The position numbers and the translations under genes are program-made. The notes below the pieces were generated by a model. The model worked only from the letters and a program-made list of their open reading frames with translations. It did no database searches and had not been told where the DNA came from. Shown in pieces: positions 33,722-41,405 of a DNA stretch of 64,000 bases. Position 1 is the first letter of the stretch; the number at the start of each line of letters is the position of its first letter. Location: the NCBI RefSeq assembly GCF_016741875.1, contig NZ_JAERRF010000005.1, positions 404,273 to 468,272 of the forward strand, written 5' to 3'. Source of the stretch: Streptomyces coffeae. GTDB taxonomy: Bacteria > Actinomycetota > Actinomycetes > Streptomycetales > Streptomycetaceae.

Positions 33722-33984
33722 TGTGGCGGGCCTCGGGGTGACGTGGCTGAGGGGGTCCAGCATCTGTCGGCCACCTGGCGTATTTCCGCCCGTCGCAAGG
33801 AGTTTGGGCACCGTACACCCAAGCCTCTCCCGTCCCTCACGCCCCACCCCACTGTCCGTTCCGCCGTCCCCACCTGGCTGACGGTCTTCTACGACCCCCG
33901 GTCGCACCTCACCCACGGCTCCGGCGGGCCCGGGAGTTCGTCGGACACCGGGCTGCTGGGAGGATCGGGCCGGAGGTGAGGCGT

Positions 33985-34671
33985 ATGGCACAGGAGCGAT
34001 CCGCGCGGCGGCCGCAGCCGCGGCTGACCCAGCCCCTGCGGCAGGCGTGGGGGCAGGTGGTGAGGACCGCCCGCAGGACCACCGCCGAGGGGCTGGTCGT
34101 CGGGACGTCGGGCAATGTCTCGGCCCGGGTCGCGGACACCGTCCTGGTGACCCCCAGCGGTGTCCCGTACGACCGGCTCGGCCCGCGGGACGCCGTCGCC
34201 GTGGACCTCGACGGCCGGCAGGTCCTCGGCACCCTGGAGCCCACCAGCGAGCTGCCCATGCACCTGGCCGTCTACCGCGCCACGGACGCCCAGGCCATCG
34301 TGCACACCCACGCCGTCCACGCCACGGCGGTCTCCACGCTCGTCGACGAGCTCCCGGCGATCCACTACATGTCCGGCGCGCTCGGCGGGCCCGTGCGGGT
34401 CGCCGACTACGCCCTCTACGGCACCGACGAGTTGGCCGAGCGCATGCTCCAGGCGCTGCGCGACCGCTCCGGCTGTCTGCTGCGCAACCACGGCACCGTC
34501 GTGTACGGCGCCACCCTGGACCAGGCGTACGACCGCACCGCGCAGCTGGAGTGGATGTGCCAGGTCTGGCTGGCCGCGTCGGCCGTCCCCGGCCGCACCC
34601 CCGCGCTGATCCCGCCGGACGAGATGGAGCGCGCCGCCGCCAAGCTGCGCGGCTACGGCCAGCCCCGCTGA
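33985..34671 (+). CDS. class II aldolase/adducin family protein (fuculose-phosphate-aldolase-like)
   Basis: A 228-residue zinc-dependent aldolase-fold enzyme. GLVVGTSGNVSARV binds the phosphate, LEPTSELPMHLAVYRA carries the catalytic Glu region, IVHTHAVHATAVS supplies two zinc His, and LLRNHGTVVYGA the third. The family cleaves sugar phosphates such as L-fuculose-1-phosphate or acts as an epimerase. The start is the ATG at 33985 behind a strong GGAGGTGAG. It stands alone on the plus strand, 95 bases before a hydrolase gene, and the substrate is unknown. Confidence 0.9.
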   Translation: MAQERSARRPQPRLTQPLRQAWGQVVRTARRTTAEGLVVGTSGNVSARVADTVLVTPSGVPYDRLGPRDAVAVDLDGRQVLGTLEPTSELPMHLAVYRATDAQAIVHTHAVHATAVSTLVDELPAIHYMSGALGGPVRVADYALYGTDELAERMLQALRDRSGCLLRNHGTVVYGATLDQAYDRTAQLEWMCQVWLAASAVPGRTPALIPPDEMERAAAKLRGYGQPR

Positions 34672-34766
34672 CCCGCTCACCGTCCAGTCACTGTCCCGCC
34701 GCCGGACATCACTCCGCCGGGTACGCCCGCTGGCCACCGAGCGCCCGGCCGCCCACACTGGGAGGG

Positions 34767-35894
34767 ATGCGTCTGCGGACAGCGGCGGCCGCGGCCGCCA
34801 GCACCCTGCTCAGCGCCGGTGTGGCCGCGGTGGCGGCCGGGCGATACGCCACCGACGCTGCGCTCCGCCCCGCCCCCGTCCGTCCGCTGCCCGACGAGCC
34901 CCCGCTCACCGTGCACGCGACCGAGCCCGGCCGGATCACCCTGACCCGGTCCCTCGCCTCGCTGCGCCCCGGGACCTACGGACTGGCGGGCCCGGCCTGC
35001 CACGCCGTCATCGGCCCGGTCCTGGAGGAAGCGCCGAGCCCCGCCGACTGCGTGGTGCGCCACCTGGAGCGGATCACCCACGGCACCCTCGGCCCCGGCG
35101 ACAAGGTACGGCTCACCCCGCAGGTGCACATCGGGAATCCGCGGGACACGCTCGGCATCGACCACGCCGATGTCGACGTACCCGGTGAACTCGGCCCGCT
35201 GCCCGCCTGGTTCGTCCCCGGCGAACACGCCACCTGGGTCATCACCGTCCATGGGCTGGGCACCACCCGTGAACACCCCATGGTCGTCATGCCGTTCCTG
35301 CGGAAGCTCCGCGTCCCGGTGCTCGACCTCGCCTACCGCGGCGACCCCGGGGCGCCGCCCCCGGAGGACGGCATAGGCCACCTCGGCGACACCGAATGGC
35401 GCGACCTGGACGCGGCGATCCGCTACGCGGTGCGGTACGGGGCGCACCGCGTCGTGCTGCACGGCTGGTCCACCGGCGGTGCGATGGCCCTGCACGCCGC
35501 TGTCAACTCCGCCCTGCGCCACCGCGTCAACGGCATTGTCCTCGACTCCCCGGTGCTGGACTGGCAGGCCACCCTGCGGGCGCTCGCCGTGGCCCGCGGC
35601 ACGCCCGCCGCGCTGATGCCGCTCGTCATACGCGCGGCCGAGGGGCGCACCGGACTCCACGGCAGCAGATTCACCGAAGCGGCCGATCCCGGGCGGCTGA
35701 CCGTCCCCGTGCTCATCGTCCACGGCCCCGACGACACCCTGGCCCCCTGGTCGGTCTCCCGTGAACTGGCCGAACGCCGATCCGAACTGGTCACCCTTCA
35801 CCCGGTGGCGGACGCCCCGCACGGCGCCATGTGGAACGCCGATCCGCGCGGCTACGAAGAGGCGCTACGGCGCTTTCTGACCCCTCTCCTGTAG
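34767..35894 (+). CDS. alpha/beta hydrolase with N-terminal membrane or signal segment
   Basis: A 375-residue protein. An N-terminal hydrophobic segment (TAAAAAASTLLSAGVAAVAAG) suggests export or membrane anchoring. The hydrolase core has oxyanion-loop region VITVHGLGTTREH, nucleophile elbow LHGWSTGGAMALH (Ser), acid in VHGPDDTLAP (Asp) and terminal His in DAPHGAMWN. It resembles lysophospholipase/dipeptidyl-type hydrolases; the substrate is unknown. The ATG at 34767 follows GGGAGGG closely. The much longer frame from 34047 is a shadow of the aldolase gene. A perfect palindrome follows the stop. Confidence 0.85.
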   Translation: MRLRTAAAAAASTLLSAGVAAVAAGRYATDAALRPAPVRPLPDEPPLTVHATEPGRITLTRSLASLRPGTYGLAGPACHAVIGPVLEEAPSPADCVVRHLERITHGTLGPGDKVRLTPQVHIGNPRDTLGIDHADVDVPGELGPLPAWFVPGEHATWVITVHGLGTTREHPMVVMPFLRKLRVPVLDLAYRGDPGAPPPEDGIGHLGDTEWRDLDAAIRYAVRYGAHRVVLHGWSTGGAMALHAAVNSALRHRVNGIVLDSPVLDWQATLRALAVARGTPAALMPLVIRAAEGRTGLHGSRFTEAADPGRLTVPVLIVHGPDDTLAPWSVSRELAERRSELVTLHPVADAPHGAMWNADPRGYEEALRRFLTPLL

Positions 35895-35918
35895 CGCTCG
35901 GCTCCGCTCGCGCGGCGT

Positions 35919-35938
35919 GCGGGGAGCGCGCTCCCCGC
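35919..35938. terminator. 20-bp perfect palindrome after the hydrolase gene
   Basis: GCGGGGAGCGCGCTCCCCGC reads the same on both strands and starts 25 bases past the hydrolase stop. It is a likely terminator hairpin without T-tract. Confidence 0.6.
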
Positions 35939-36003
35939 GCCGGAGGCGACCGCCGGACGGGTGCCGATTGGGCTTTCGGGCCGTCAACGGCGAAACTGCT
36001 CCC

Positions 36004-37419
36004 GTGACGTCCCGTACTCCGCGCGACTCCCGGCTCCGACTCGTCCGCCAGCGGCCGATGGCCACCGACCGCCGGCCCGCGTCGCACCGCGGCTCCCGCC
36101 CGGCGCCCCGTCCGCCCGAGGGCACCCCGGCGCCCGCGGAGCTGGCCCGGCAGGCCAGATCGGGACTTGCCGGTGCCGTTGAGATGGCCCACTGGGCGGC
36201 GGCCCAGCACGGCGCGCCCGGCGCGCTCTCCGACGAAACCGCCGCCCGGGCCGCCGCGGCGCTGGCGCTGACCCCCGAGGAGGTACGGGCCGACTGGGAC
36301 CGGGCCCGGCTCGTCGGCCTGGTCGAGATCCATGGCGGCGCCGCCCGCCTCGGCTGGCGGCTCAAGGCGTGGCACCGCGACGACAGCGCGGTGCTGCGCG
36401 GCTGGGTCGCGCTGCTGGACGCGTGGTCCCTGGTGAGCCCGGCCCCGGCCACGGCGGAGCCGACGGCCGTGGCCGAGGTCGTCGAGGCCGTACCGCAACT
36501 GCTCTCCCTGCTCCAGCTGTCGGCGGGGCCGGTGCAGGTCTCCGCGCTGCTGGACATGCTCCGGCAGCGGGTGGCCGAACTGCGCACCGAGCGCTGCGAG
36601 GTGCCCCAGGACCATGACGGCGGACGGACCGCGGAGCCCGCCGACCGGGCCGCGTCGGCCGCCGCGCACGAGGACGCGCTCGAGCGGCTCCTCGACTGGG
36701 CCTTGGACGCGCTCACCTCCGTGGGGGCGCTCACCGTGGGGCCCGAGGAGGGGGCGGCGCACGGCGCCCGTGAGGCCGTGCTGACCGCGCTGGGCAACTG
36801 GGCGGTGTGGGTCAAGCTGGAACAGATCTGCGTGGCCGCCCAGAGCCCCGCGGGGAACATCGAACACCCCGCCCCCGACATGCTGCGCGGCTGCGCCGGA
36901 CTCACCCCCGGACCGGCCCGCGCCGAGTACCGGGCCTGGCTGGCCGCGCGGCCCGTCGGCAGCGCCGTCGTGGAACTGCTCGACGCGGCCCGCGGGGACG
37001 ACGCCCTGCTGCGCGGGCTCGCCTTCGAGGCGCTGCGGGTGGTCGGGGCGCCCGCCGAGCCGTCGGTGCGGGCCGCCGTCGAGGAGTCCTGTCTGCGCCC
37101 CTACGCCCTGCTGTGGCTGGCCGAGCACGAGGGCGCCGATCCCGAGGACGCGCTCGACGCGCTCACCCGCGAGGAGGCCACCTGGCTGTGGGTGGACACC
37201 GCCGCGGCCATCTCCGACCACGGCGAGAGCCCGCTGCTGGTCCGCCATCTGGAGTCCGCGGTGCAGGGCACGGTGCCCGCCCTGCTGGACGAGGTACGGG
37301 CGGTGGGCCATCCCCGCACCGTGCAGGTGCTGGTGGCGCTGGCCGCCGCCCATCCGGACCCCGCGCTCGCCAAGGCGGTGCGCCGGGCGGCCTTCCAGGT
37401 GCACACCGGCGGCGCCTGA
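36004..37419 (+). CDS. conserved hypothetical helical-repeat-like protein
   Basis: A 471-residue protein that I do not recognise. After a basic N-terminus (to about residue 40) it is almost wholly alpha-helical with Ala/Leu-rich segments such as LTPEEVRADWDRARLVGLVE and LLWLAEHEGADPEDALDALT. The C-terminal repeats (VPALLDEVRAVGHPRTVQVL, VALAAAHPDPALAKAVRRAA) resemble HEAT/armadillo-type helices. No signal peptide or membrane helix is seen, so it should be cytoplasmic. I choose the GTG at 36004; the frame is open to 35917, but that would include the terminator palindrome. It is a single gene with a convergent VOC gene downstream. Confidence 0.7.
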   Translation: MTSRTPRDSRLRLVRQRPMATDRRPASHRGSRPAPRPPEGTPAPAELARQARSGLAGAVEMAHWAAAQHGAPGALSDETAARAAAALALTPEEVRADWDRARLVGLVEIHGGAARLGWRLKAWHRDDSAVLRGWVALLDAWSLVSPAPATAEPTAVAEVVEAVPQLLSLLQLSAGPVQVSALLDMLRQRVAELRTERCEVPQDHDGGRTAEPADRAASAAAHEDALERLLDWALDALTSVGALTVGPEEGAAHGAREAVLTALGNWAVWVKLEQICVAAQSPAGNIEHPAPDMLRGCAGLTPGPARAEYRAWLAARPVGSAVVELLDAARGDDALLRGLAFEALRVVGAPAEPSVRAAVEESCLRPYALLWLAEHEGADPEDALDALTREEATWLWVDTAAAISDHGESPLLVRHLESAVQGTVPALLDEVRAVGHPRTVQVLVALAAAHPDPALAKAVRRAAFQVHTGGA

Positions 37420-37483
37420 GGACACCGCCGGTGGACCATCCGGCGCCCGGCCATCCCGTGCGCCCGGCCGGCCGGCCGCCCGG

Positions 37484-37897
37484 CTATCCGGCCGCCCCGG
37501 GCACGTACGTGCCGAAGCTCCAGATGTTGCCCTCGGCGTCCCGCGCCATGTAGTCCCGGGCGCCGTAGTCCTGGTCGGTGGGCGGTATCAGGATCTCCAC
37601 GCCGTACCGCTCGGCCCGCCGGTGGTGCGCGTCCACATCGTCCACCGCCACATAGACCCCGGTGGGGCCCGCGTTCTCCATGGCCTGGGCGAAGACGCCC
37701 TCCCGGCCGGCCGAGCCGAGCATCACCACCCCGTTCCCATAACCCAGCTCGGCGTGCTGGACCACGCCCGCGCCGTCCTCGTGGACCGCGACCTCGGTGA
37801 AGCCGAAACCTTCGGTGAGCAGCGCGATGGCCGCCTTCGCATCGCGGTAGAGCAGGGTGGGACAGATGGCCGGGCCGGGAGCCGCGGTGGCGCTCAT
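37484..37897 (-). CDS. VOC-family (glyoxalase/bleomycin-resistance fold) protein
   Basis: A 137-residue protein with two beta-alpha-beta-beta-beta modules. CPTLLYRDAKAAIALLTEGF opens the fold, VVMLGSAGREG ends the first half, TGVYVAVDDVDAHHRRAERY begins the second, and DYGARDYMARDAEGNIWSFG is the conserved C-terminal motif of the YdeM/PhnB-like subgroup. The substrate is unknown. The start is ATG at 37897 with GGAG about ten bases upstream; the longer frame to 38122 lacks support. Confidence 0.85.
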   Translation of the reverse strand: MSATAAPGPAICPTLLYRDAKAAIALLTEGFGFTEVAVHEDGAGVVQHAELGYGNGVVMLGSAGREGVFAQAMENAGPTGVYVAVDDVDAHHRRAERYGVEILIPPTDQDYGARDYMARDAEGNIWSFGTYVPGAAG

Positions 37898-38101
37898 GGT
37901 GATCACTCCACTTCTTCCTCGCTCGCCTCGGATGTGATCTGCTCCACAGTCTGGCACCGGGGTACGACAGAGCCTCTTGGCGCGGACGCCCGCAAAGCCG
38001 GTGGCCGCCGCCTCAACAGGGGCTTCACCGGGGGAAAGCGGGGTCGTCGGCGGGGGGCAGGCGTGGGAAAAACGACTTGCCCGCCCCGCTAAGCTAGCCG
38101 C

Positions 38102-38125
38102 ATGGCAATTCTCCTCGTGCATTAG
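38102..38125 (+). CDS. seven-codon upstream ORF, candidate leader peptide
   Basis: ATG GCA ATT CTC CTC GTG CAT TAG encodes MAILLVH and ends 63 bases before the GTG of the ABC-F gene. No ribosome site precedes it and a TAAGCT -10-like box lies a few bases upstream, so it could be the start of a leaderless mRNA. Leader peptides of this kind regulate several ribosome-acting ABC-F and Erm resistance genes by stalling; here the role is inference. Confidence 0.4.
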   Translation: MAILLVH

Positions 38126-38188
38126 ACGGCGCCGGCCCTACCCTCGCCCGTCCCGTCCGCCGCCTCGTCCTGCCCAGGAGTAATTCCC

Positions 38189-39787
38189 GTGATCACCGCA
38201 TCCGGCGTCGAATTGCGTGCCGGCGCCCGCGTTCTCATCGAGTCCGCCACCTTCCGTATCGCCAAGGGCGACCGCGTCGGTCTGGTCGGCCGCAACGGCG
38301 CGGGCAAGACCACCCTCACCAAGTGCCTGGCCGGTGAGGGCGTCCCGGCGGGCGGCACCATCACCCGCTCCGGCCAGGTCGGCTACCTCCCGCAGGACCC
38401 GCGCACCGGCGATCTCGACGTGCTCGCCCGCGACCGCATCCTCTCCGCCCGCGAGCTGGACACCGTGCTGCGCAGGATGCGCGAGAACGAGGACCGGATG
38501 GCCAACGGCAAGGGGGCCACCCAGGAGCGCGCGATGAAGAAGTACGAGCGCCTGGAGACCGAGTTCCTCACCAAGGGCGGTTACGCCGCCGAGGCGGAGG
38601 CCGCGACCATCGCCGCCAGCCTCGGTCTGCCCGACCGAGTGCTCGGCCAGCCGCTGCACACCCTCTCCGGCGGTCAGCGGCGCCGCGTCGAGCTGGCCCG
38701 GATCCTCTTCTCGGACTCCGACGTCCTGCTCCTGGACGAGCCGACCAACCACCTCGACGCCGACTCCATCATCTGGCTGCGGGACTATCTGAAGACCTAC
38801 AGCGGCGGCTTCATCGTGATCTCCCACGACGTCGACCTGGTCGAGACGGTCGTCAACAAGGTGTTCTACCTGGATGCCAACCGCTCGGTGATCGACATCT
38901 ACAACATGGGCTGGAAGCTCTACCAGGCCCAGCGCGAGGCCGACGAGAAGCGCCGCAAGCGCGAGCGGGCCAACGCCGAGAAGAAGGCCGCCGCGCTCAA
39001 CGCCCAGGCGGACAAGATGCGCGCCAAGGCCACCAAGACCGTGGCCGCGCAGAACATGGCCCGCCGCGCGGAGCGGCTGCTCTCCGGTCTGGACGCGGTG
39101 CGCCAGTCCGACAAGGTGGCCAAGCTGCGCTTCCCGGACCCGGCCCCGTGCGGCAAGACCCCGCTGTCGGCCGAGGGCCTGTCGAAGTCGTACGGCTCCC
39201 TGGAGATCTTCACCGATGTGAACCTGGCCGTCGACAAGGGCTCCCGTGTGGTGATCCTCGGGCTGAACGGCGCGGGGAAGACCACCCTGCTGCGGCTGCT
39301 GGGCGGGGTGGAGAAGCCCGACACCGGCCAGGTGACCCCGGGCCACGGGCTGAAGCTGGGCTACTACGCGCAGGAGCACGAGACGCTCGACCCGGACCGC
39401 ACCGTCCTGGAGAACATGCGCTCGGCCGCCCCCGACCTCGACCTGGTGGACATCCGCAAGACCCTGGGGTCGTTCCTGTTCTCCGGCGACGACGTGGACA
39501 AGCCCGCCGGAGTGCTCTCCGGTGGTGAGAAGACCCGGCTCGCGCTGGCCACCCTGGTGGTCTCCTCGGCCAATGTGCTGCTGCTCGACGAGCCCACCAA
39601 CAACCTGGACCCCGCCAGCCGCGAGGAGATCCTCGGCGCGCTGCGCACCTTCACCGGCGCGGTGGTGCTGGTGACTCACGACGAGGGCGCGGTCGACGCC
39701 CTCCAGCCGGAGCGGATCATTCTGCTTCCGGACGGTGTCGAGGACCTGTGGGGCGAGGACTACGCGGACCTGGTCGCGCTCGCCTGA
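38189..39787 (+). CDS. ABC-F family ATPase (ribosome-associated)
   Basis: A 532-residue soluble protein with two ABC cassettes and no membrane domain. Cassette 1: Walker A GLVGRNGAGKTTLTK, signature TLSGGQRRRVELAR, Walker B VLLLDEPTNHLDADS. Cassette 2: Walker A ILGLNGAGKTTLLR, signature VLSGGEKTRLALAT, Walker B VLLLDEPTNNLDPAS. A charged linker (about residues 245-310, QREADEKRRKRERANAEKKA) forms the interdomain arms that reach into the ribosome. ABC-F proteins protect the ribosome from antibiotics or regulate translation. The start is GTG with CAGGAG eight bases upstream. It may be controlled through the upstream seven-codon ORF. Confidence 0.93.
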   Translation: MITASGVELRAGARVLIESATFRIAKGDRVGLVGRNGAGKTTLTKCLAGEGVPAGGTITRSGQVGYLPQDPRTGDLDVLARDRILSARELDTVLRRMRENEDRMANGKGATQERAMKKYERLETEFLTKGGYAAEAEAATIAASLGLPDRVLGQPLHTLSGGQRRRVELARILFSDSDVLLLDEPTNHLDADSIIWLRDYLKTYSGGFIVISHDVDLVETVVNKVFYLDANRSVIDIYNMGWKLYQAQREADEKRRKRERANAEKKAAALNAQADKMRAKATKTVAAQNMARRAERLLSGLDAVRQSDKVAKLRFPDPAPCGKTPLSAEGLSKSYGSLEIFTDVNLAVDKGSRVVILGLNGAGKTTLLRLLGGVEKPDTGQVTPGHGLKLGYYAQEHETLDPDRTVLENMRSAAPDLDLVDIRKTLGSFLFSGDDVDKPAGVLSGGEKTRLALATLVVSSANVLLLDEPTNNLDPASREEILGALRTFTGAVVLVTHDEGAVDALQPERIILLPDGVEDLWGEDYADLVALA

Positions 39788-39791
39788 CCGC

Positions 39792-39817
39792 CGGGGGCGG
39801 TCCGCGGACCGCCCCCG
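39792..39817 (+). terminator. 26-bp perfect palindrome after the ABC-F gene
   Basis: The segment centred on GGTCCGCGGACC, flanked by CGGGGGC and GCCCCCG, is fully self-complementary and begins five bases after the stop codon. It is a probable terminator. Confidence 0.75.
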
Positions 39818-40209
39818 CGGGCCCGTTCCGCCCGGTCGGCGCGAGGTCCGATTGATCCGTTCTGATCCACTTCCTGTCGATCACCTGTAGATCATTCGGC
39901 CTAGGTGTGATCCATCATCTGAGTGAGAACGGCTGGTATCGCGGCGCGCCGCCACGGTACGGCGCGCGCGGCGTGCCGCGCGCCGGTGCATATGGATCCG
40001 ACCTCATGCTCATATGCCCTGACCTGCCCGTTCGTCAATGAACGCGAAGGAGTGTCAGGGCGAACGGCGTCGGAATCCTGTCTTCCGAAGGCCGTAACGG
40101 CGCCATTTCACGGAATCCTTCCTCCACAGACCTTGCCGAATGGGTGGCCAGGAAGCCGTGTAGGGGTGATCATGAGAGTCCAGAGCGCACTTCCCATGAG
40201 GAGGCACGG
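39818..40209. other. intergenic region upstream of the Gbn-like gene, with a GATC cluster
   Basis: Seven GATC tetramers lie at 39854, 39864, 39879, 39890, 39909, 39995 and 40168; those at 39890 and 40168 read GATCAT. A GC-only inverted segment follows around 39950-39985, and CATATG occurs at 39989 and again near 40010. I see no supported ORF. Confidence 0.6.
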
Positions 40210-40431
40210 GTGGCCGAGACTCTGAAGAAGGGCAGCCGGGTGACCGGCGCCGCGCGCGAAAAGCTCGCGGCAGACCTGAAGAAGAAGTACGACTCCGGTG
40301 CGAGCATCCGGGCGCTGGCCGAGGAGACTGGCCGTTCCTACGGATTCGTTCACCGGATGCTCAGCGAATCAGGCGTTTCCCTACGTGGTCGCGGGGGCGC
40401 GACACGGGGCAAGAAGGCCCAATCGGCCTGA
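40210..40431 (+). CDS. gbn: small helix-turn-helix DNA-binding protein, Gbn-like nucleoid-associated protein
   Basis: A 73-residue basic protein: AETLKKGSRVTGAAREKLAA, then a helix-turn-helix (SGASIRALAEETGRSYGFVH) and a basic tail (GRGGATRGKKAQ). Size, sequence type and position next to an enoyl-CoA hydratase gene match my memory of S. coelicolor SCO1839, described as the nucleoid-associated protein Gbn, which binds GATC-containing sites and affects sporulation and antibiotic production. The start is GTG at 40210 with GAGGAGG upstream; the in-frame extension to 40144 has no ribosome site. Seven GATC sites lie in the 360 bases upstream, which suggests self-binding. Confidence 0.75.
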   Translation: MAETLKKGSRVTGAAREKLAADLKKKYDSGASIRALAEETGRSYGFVHRMLSESGVSLRGRGGATRGKKAQSA

Positions 40432-40475
40432 TCCCGTATCACGTCGTCGCCGGAAGGTATGGCAGTGCCACCCGG

Positions 40476-40506
40476 TTGACCGGCGGTCCGGCCGGGTGGT
40501 TACTGT
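40476..40506 (+). promoter_or_regulatory. probable vegetative promoter of the enoyl-CoA hydratase gene
   Basis: TTGACC (40476-40481) and TTACTG (40500-40505) are separated by 18 bases, close to the consensus of the main Streptomyces sigma factor, and end about 40 bases before the GTG start. Confidence 0.6.
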
Positions 40507-40546
40507 GCAGTCACTTGTACTGACTGCTGCCGACCGGAGGCTTCCT

Positions 40547-41326
40547 GTGACCCTGCTCGACAAGGACGGCGTTCAGCTCACCGTCGATGACACGGTTGCC
40601 ACGGTGACCCTGGCCCGTCCGGCCAAGCGCAACGCCCAGTCGCCCGCGATGTGGCGGGCACTGGCCGAAGCGGGACGGCTGCTGCCGGGCAGCGTGCGGG
40701 TGGTGCTGCTGCGCGCCGAGGGCAAGAGCTTCTCGGCGGGCCTGGACCGCCAGGCGTTCACGCCCGAGGGCTTCGAGGGCGAGCCGTCCTTTATCGATCT
40801 GGCGCGCGGTTCGGACGCGGAGCTGGACGCCGCCATCGCCGAGTACCAGGACGCCTTCACCTGGTGGCGGAGGAACGACATCGTCTCCATCGCCGCCGTC
40901 CAGGGGCATGCCGTCGGCGCCGGGTTCCAGCTCGCGCTCGCCTGCGATCTGCGGGTGTGCGCGGACGATGTGCAGTTCGCGATGCGCGAGACCAGCCTCG
41001 GGCTGGTCCCCGACCTCACCGGCACTCATCCGCTGGTGGGTCTGGTGGGCTATGCGCGGGCGCTGGAGATCTGCGCCACCGGGCGGTTCGTCCATGCCGA
41101 GGAGGCCGAGCGCAGCGGGCTGGCCAACCTCGTGGTGCCCGCCGCCGAGCTGGACGGCGCGGTCCAGGACCTCGTGGCGGCGCTGCTCGCCGCCGACCGG
41201 GGCGCCGTGATCGAGACCAAGGCGCTGCTGCGCGGCGCCGTCGGCCGTACCTATGAGGAGCAGCGCACCGCCGAGCGTGCCGCCCAGGCGCGTCGGCTGC
41301 GCGAACTGGCGGGCCTGACGGACTGA
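40547..41326 (+). CDS. enoyl-CoA hydratase/isomerase family protein
   Basis: A 259-residue crotonase-fold protein. VATVTLARPAKRNAQSPAMW is the amino-terminal motif, VLLRAEGKSFSAGLDRQAFT and VQGHAVGAGFQLALACDLRV form the oxyanion hole, and FAMRETSLGLVPDLTGTHPL covers the active-site region where hydratases have Glu (here Glu and Asp). It probably hydrates or isomerises an enoyl-CoA thioester. The start is GTG at 40547 with CGGAGG about eight bases upstream. The last codons are part of a CTGACC repeat around the stop. Confidence 0.92.
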   Translation: MTLLDKDGVQLTVDDTVATVTLARPAKRNAQSPAMWRALAEAGRLLPGSVRVVLLRAEGKSFSAGLDRQAFTPEGFEGEPSFIDLARGSDAELDAAIAEYQDAFTWWRRNDIVSIAAVQGHAVGAGFQLALACDLRVCADDVQFAMRETSLGLVPDLTGTHPLVGLVGYARALEICATGRFVHAEEAERSGLANLVVPAAELDGAVQDLVAALLAADRGAVIETKALLRGAVGRTYEEQRTAERAAQARRLRELAGLTD

Positions 41327-41340
41327 CCCGACTGACCGGG
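41315..41340 (+). repeat. CTGAC-type repeat over the enoyl-CoA hydratase stop
   Basis: CTGACGGA, CTGACCCGA and CTGACCGGG follow one another; the second holds the stop codon and the third a further in-frame TGA nine bases later. Confidence 0.7.
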
Positions 41341-41405
41341 CGGGCCTGGCGGACCGGCGACTTCCGGTGGGTGCGGGGGCCGTGGGGACCGGCCTCCGCA
41401 CCGCC

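Noticed and set aside
34047..35894. 615-codon frame extending the alpha/beta hydrolase upstream
   Set aside because: The extension is the other frame of the aldolase gene; the ATG at 34767 has a ribosome site and starts a signal-like segment.
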